DNA of 33,938 nt, from positions 1 through 33,938 of the forward strand of contig CAJWQN010000003.1 of NCBI GenBank assembly GCA_913045505.1. The letters are read 5' to 3'. Origin of the DNA: an uncultured Rhodospirillaceae bacterium. Lineage in GTDB: Bacteria; Pseudomonadota; Alphaproteobacteria; UBA7887. Every line of letters starts with the position of its first letter. Position 1 is the stretch's first letter. This document shows, piece by piece, positions 33,928 to 33,938 of this stretch. A program made the translations under genes and the position numbers. The notes below the pieces were generated by a model. That model was not told the origin of the DNA. It ran no database searches and saw only the letters and a list, made by a program, of their open reading frames with translations.

Positions 33928-33938
33928 TCGAGCCTTTT

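Overview
The window is a GC-rich (roughly two-thirds G+C by eye), densely coded bacterial segment. Gene content and protein style (pcm-msrB, ThuEFGK-type sugar transporter, Nfu-type scaffold, zinc-ribbon/AAA/TPR adenylate cyclase, CoxM/L/S-type molybdenum hydroxylase, NicR-like MarR) suggest an alphaproteobacterium, probably Rhodospirillales-like. That placement is inference; there is no rRNA in the window. No tRNA, rRNA or CRISPR array was recognised.

Layout. (1) 1-6306, minus strand: a MarR regulator, a palindromic candidate operator, then four overlapping genes for a molybdenum hydroxylase (FAD subunit; fused 2Fe-2S + molybdopterin subunit), a 6-hydroxynicotinate-reductase-like Fe-S protein and an ApbE-like UPF0280 protein cut by the window edge. 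This looks like N-heteroaromatic (nicotinate-type) hydroxylation followed by ring reduction. (2) 6419-12210, plus: five genes joined by 1-4 base overlaps: GT2 polyprenyl-phosphate glycosyltransferase, flippase-like membrane protein, unknown membrane protein, FAD oxidoreductase/mutase-like protein and GT-C glycosyltransferase. This is a membrane-lipid-linked glycosylation cassette. (3) 12180-16228, minus: a class III adenylate cyclase with zinc ribbons, an ATPase domain and TPRs, and a secreted Sel1-repeat protein. (4) 16313-21789: cupin, R2-like di-iron protein, LCM-type methyltransferase, PTP-like phosphatase, the protein-repair pair pcm-msrB and a 2-hydroxyacid dehydrogenase. (5) 21799-25848, minus: VOC protein, NifU-type scaffold, a radical SAM protein ending in a CCAEP tail, and an ATP-grasp ligase. 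This is the most unusual cluster. (6) 25987-28381, plus: DOPA 4,5-dioxygenase-like protein, then a PAS-GGDEF-EAL protein preceded by a perfect TGTGA-N6-TCACA (CRP-type) site. (7) 28461-32562, plus: a complete sugar ABC importer. (8) 32561-32798: an AT-rich cluster of inverted and direct repeats of the GGGGACAG type. (9) 32824-33786, minus: a dihydrodipicolinate-synthase-family aldolase, then a short direct repeat at the right edge that may be the end of an insertion sequence.

Two functional links stand out. The adenylate cyclase and the CRP-type site before the c-di-GMP gene suggest cAMP control of c-di-GMP. The NifU/radical SAM/ATP-grasp order suggests an uncharacterised radical-SAM pathway with its own Fe-S supply. 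No stretch over 300 bases is left without a gene.
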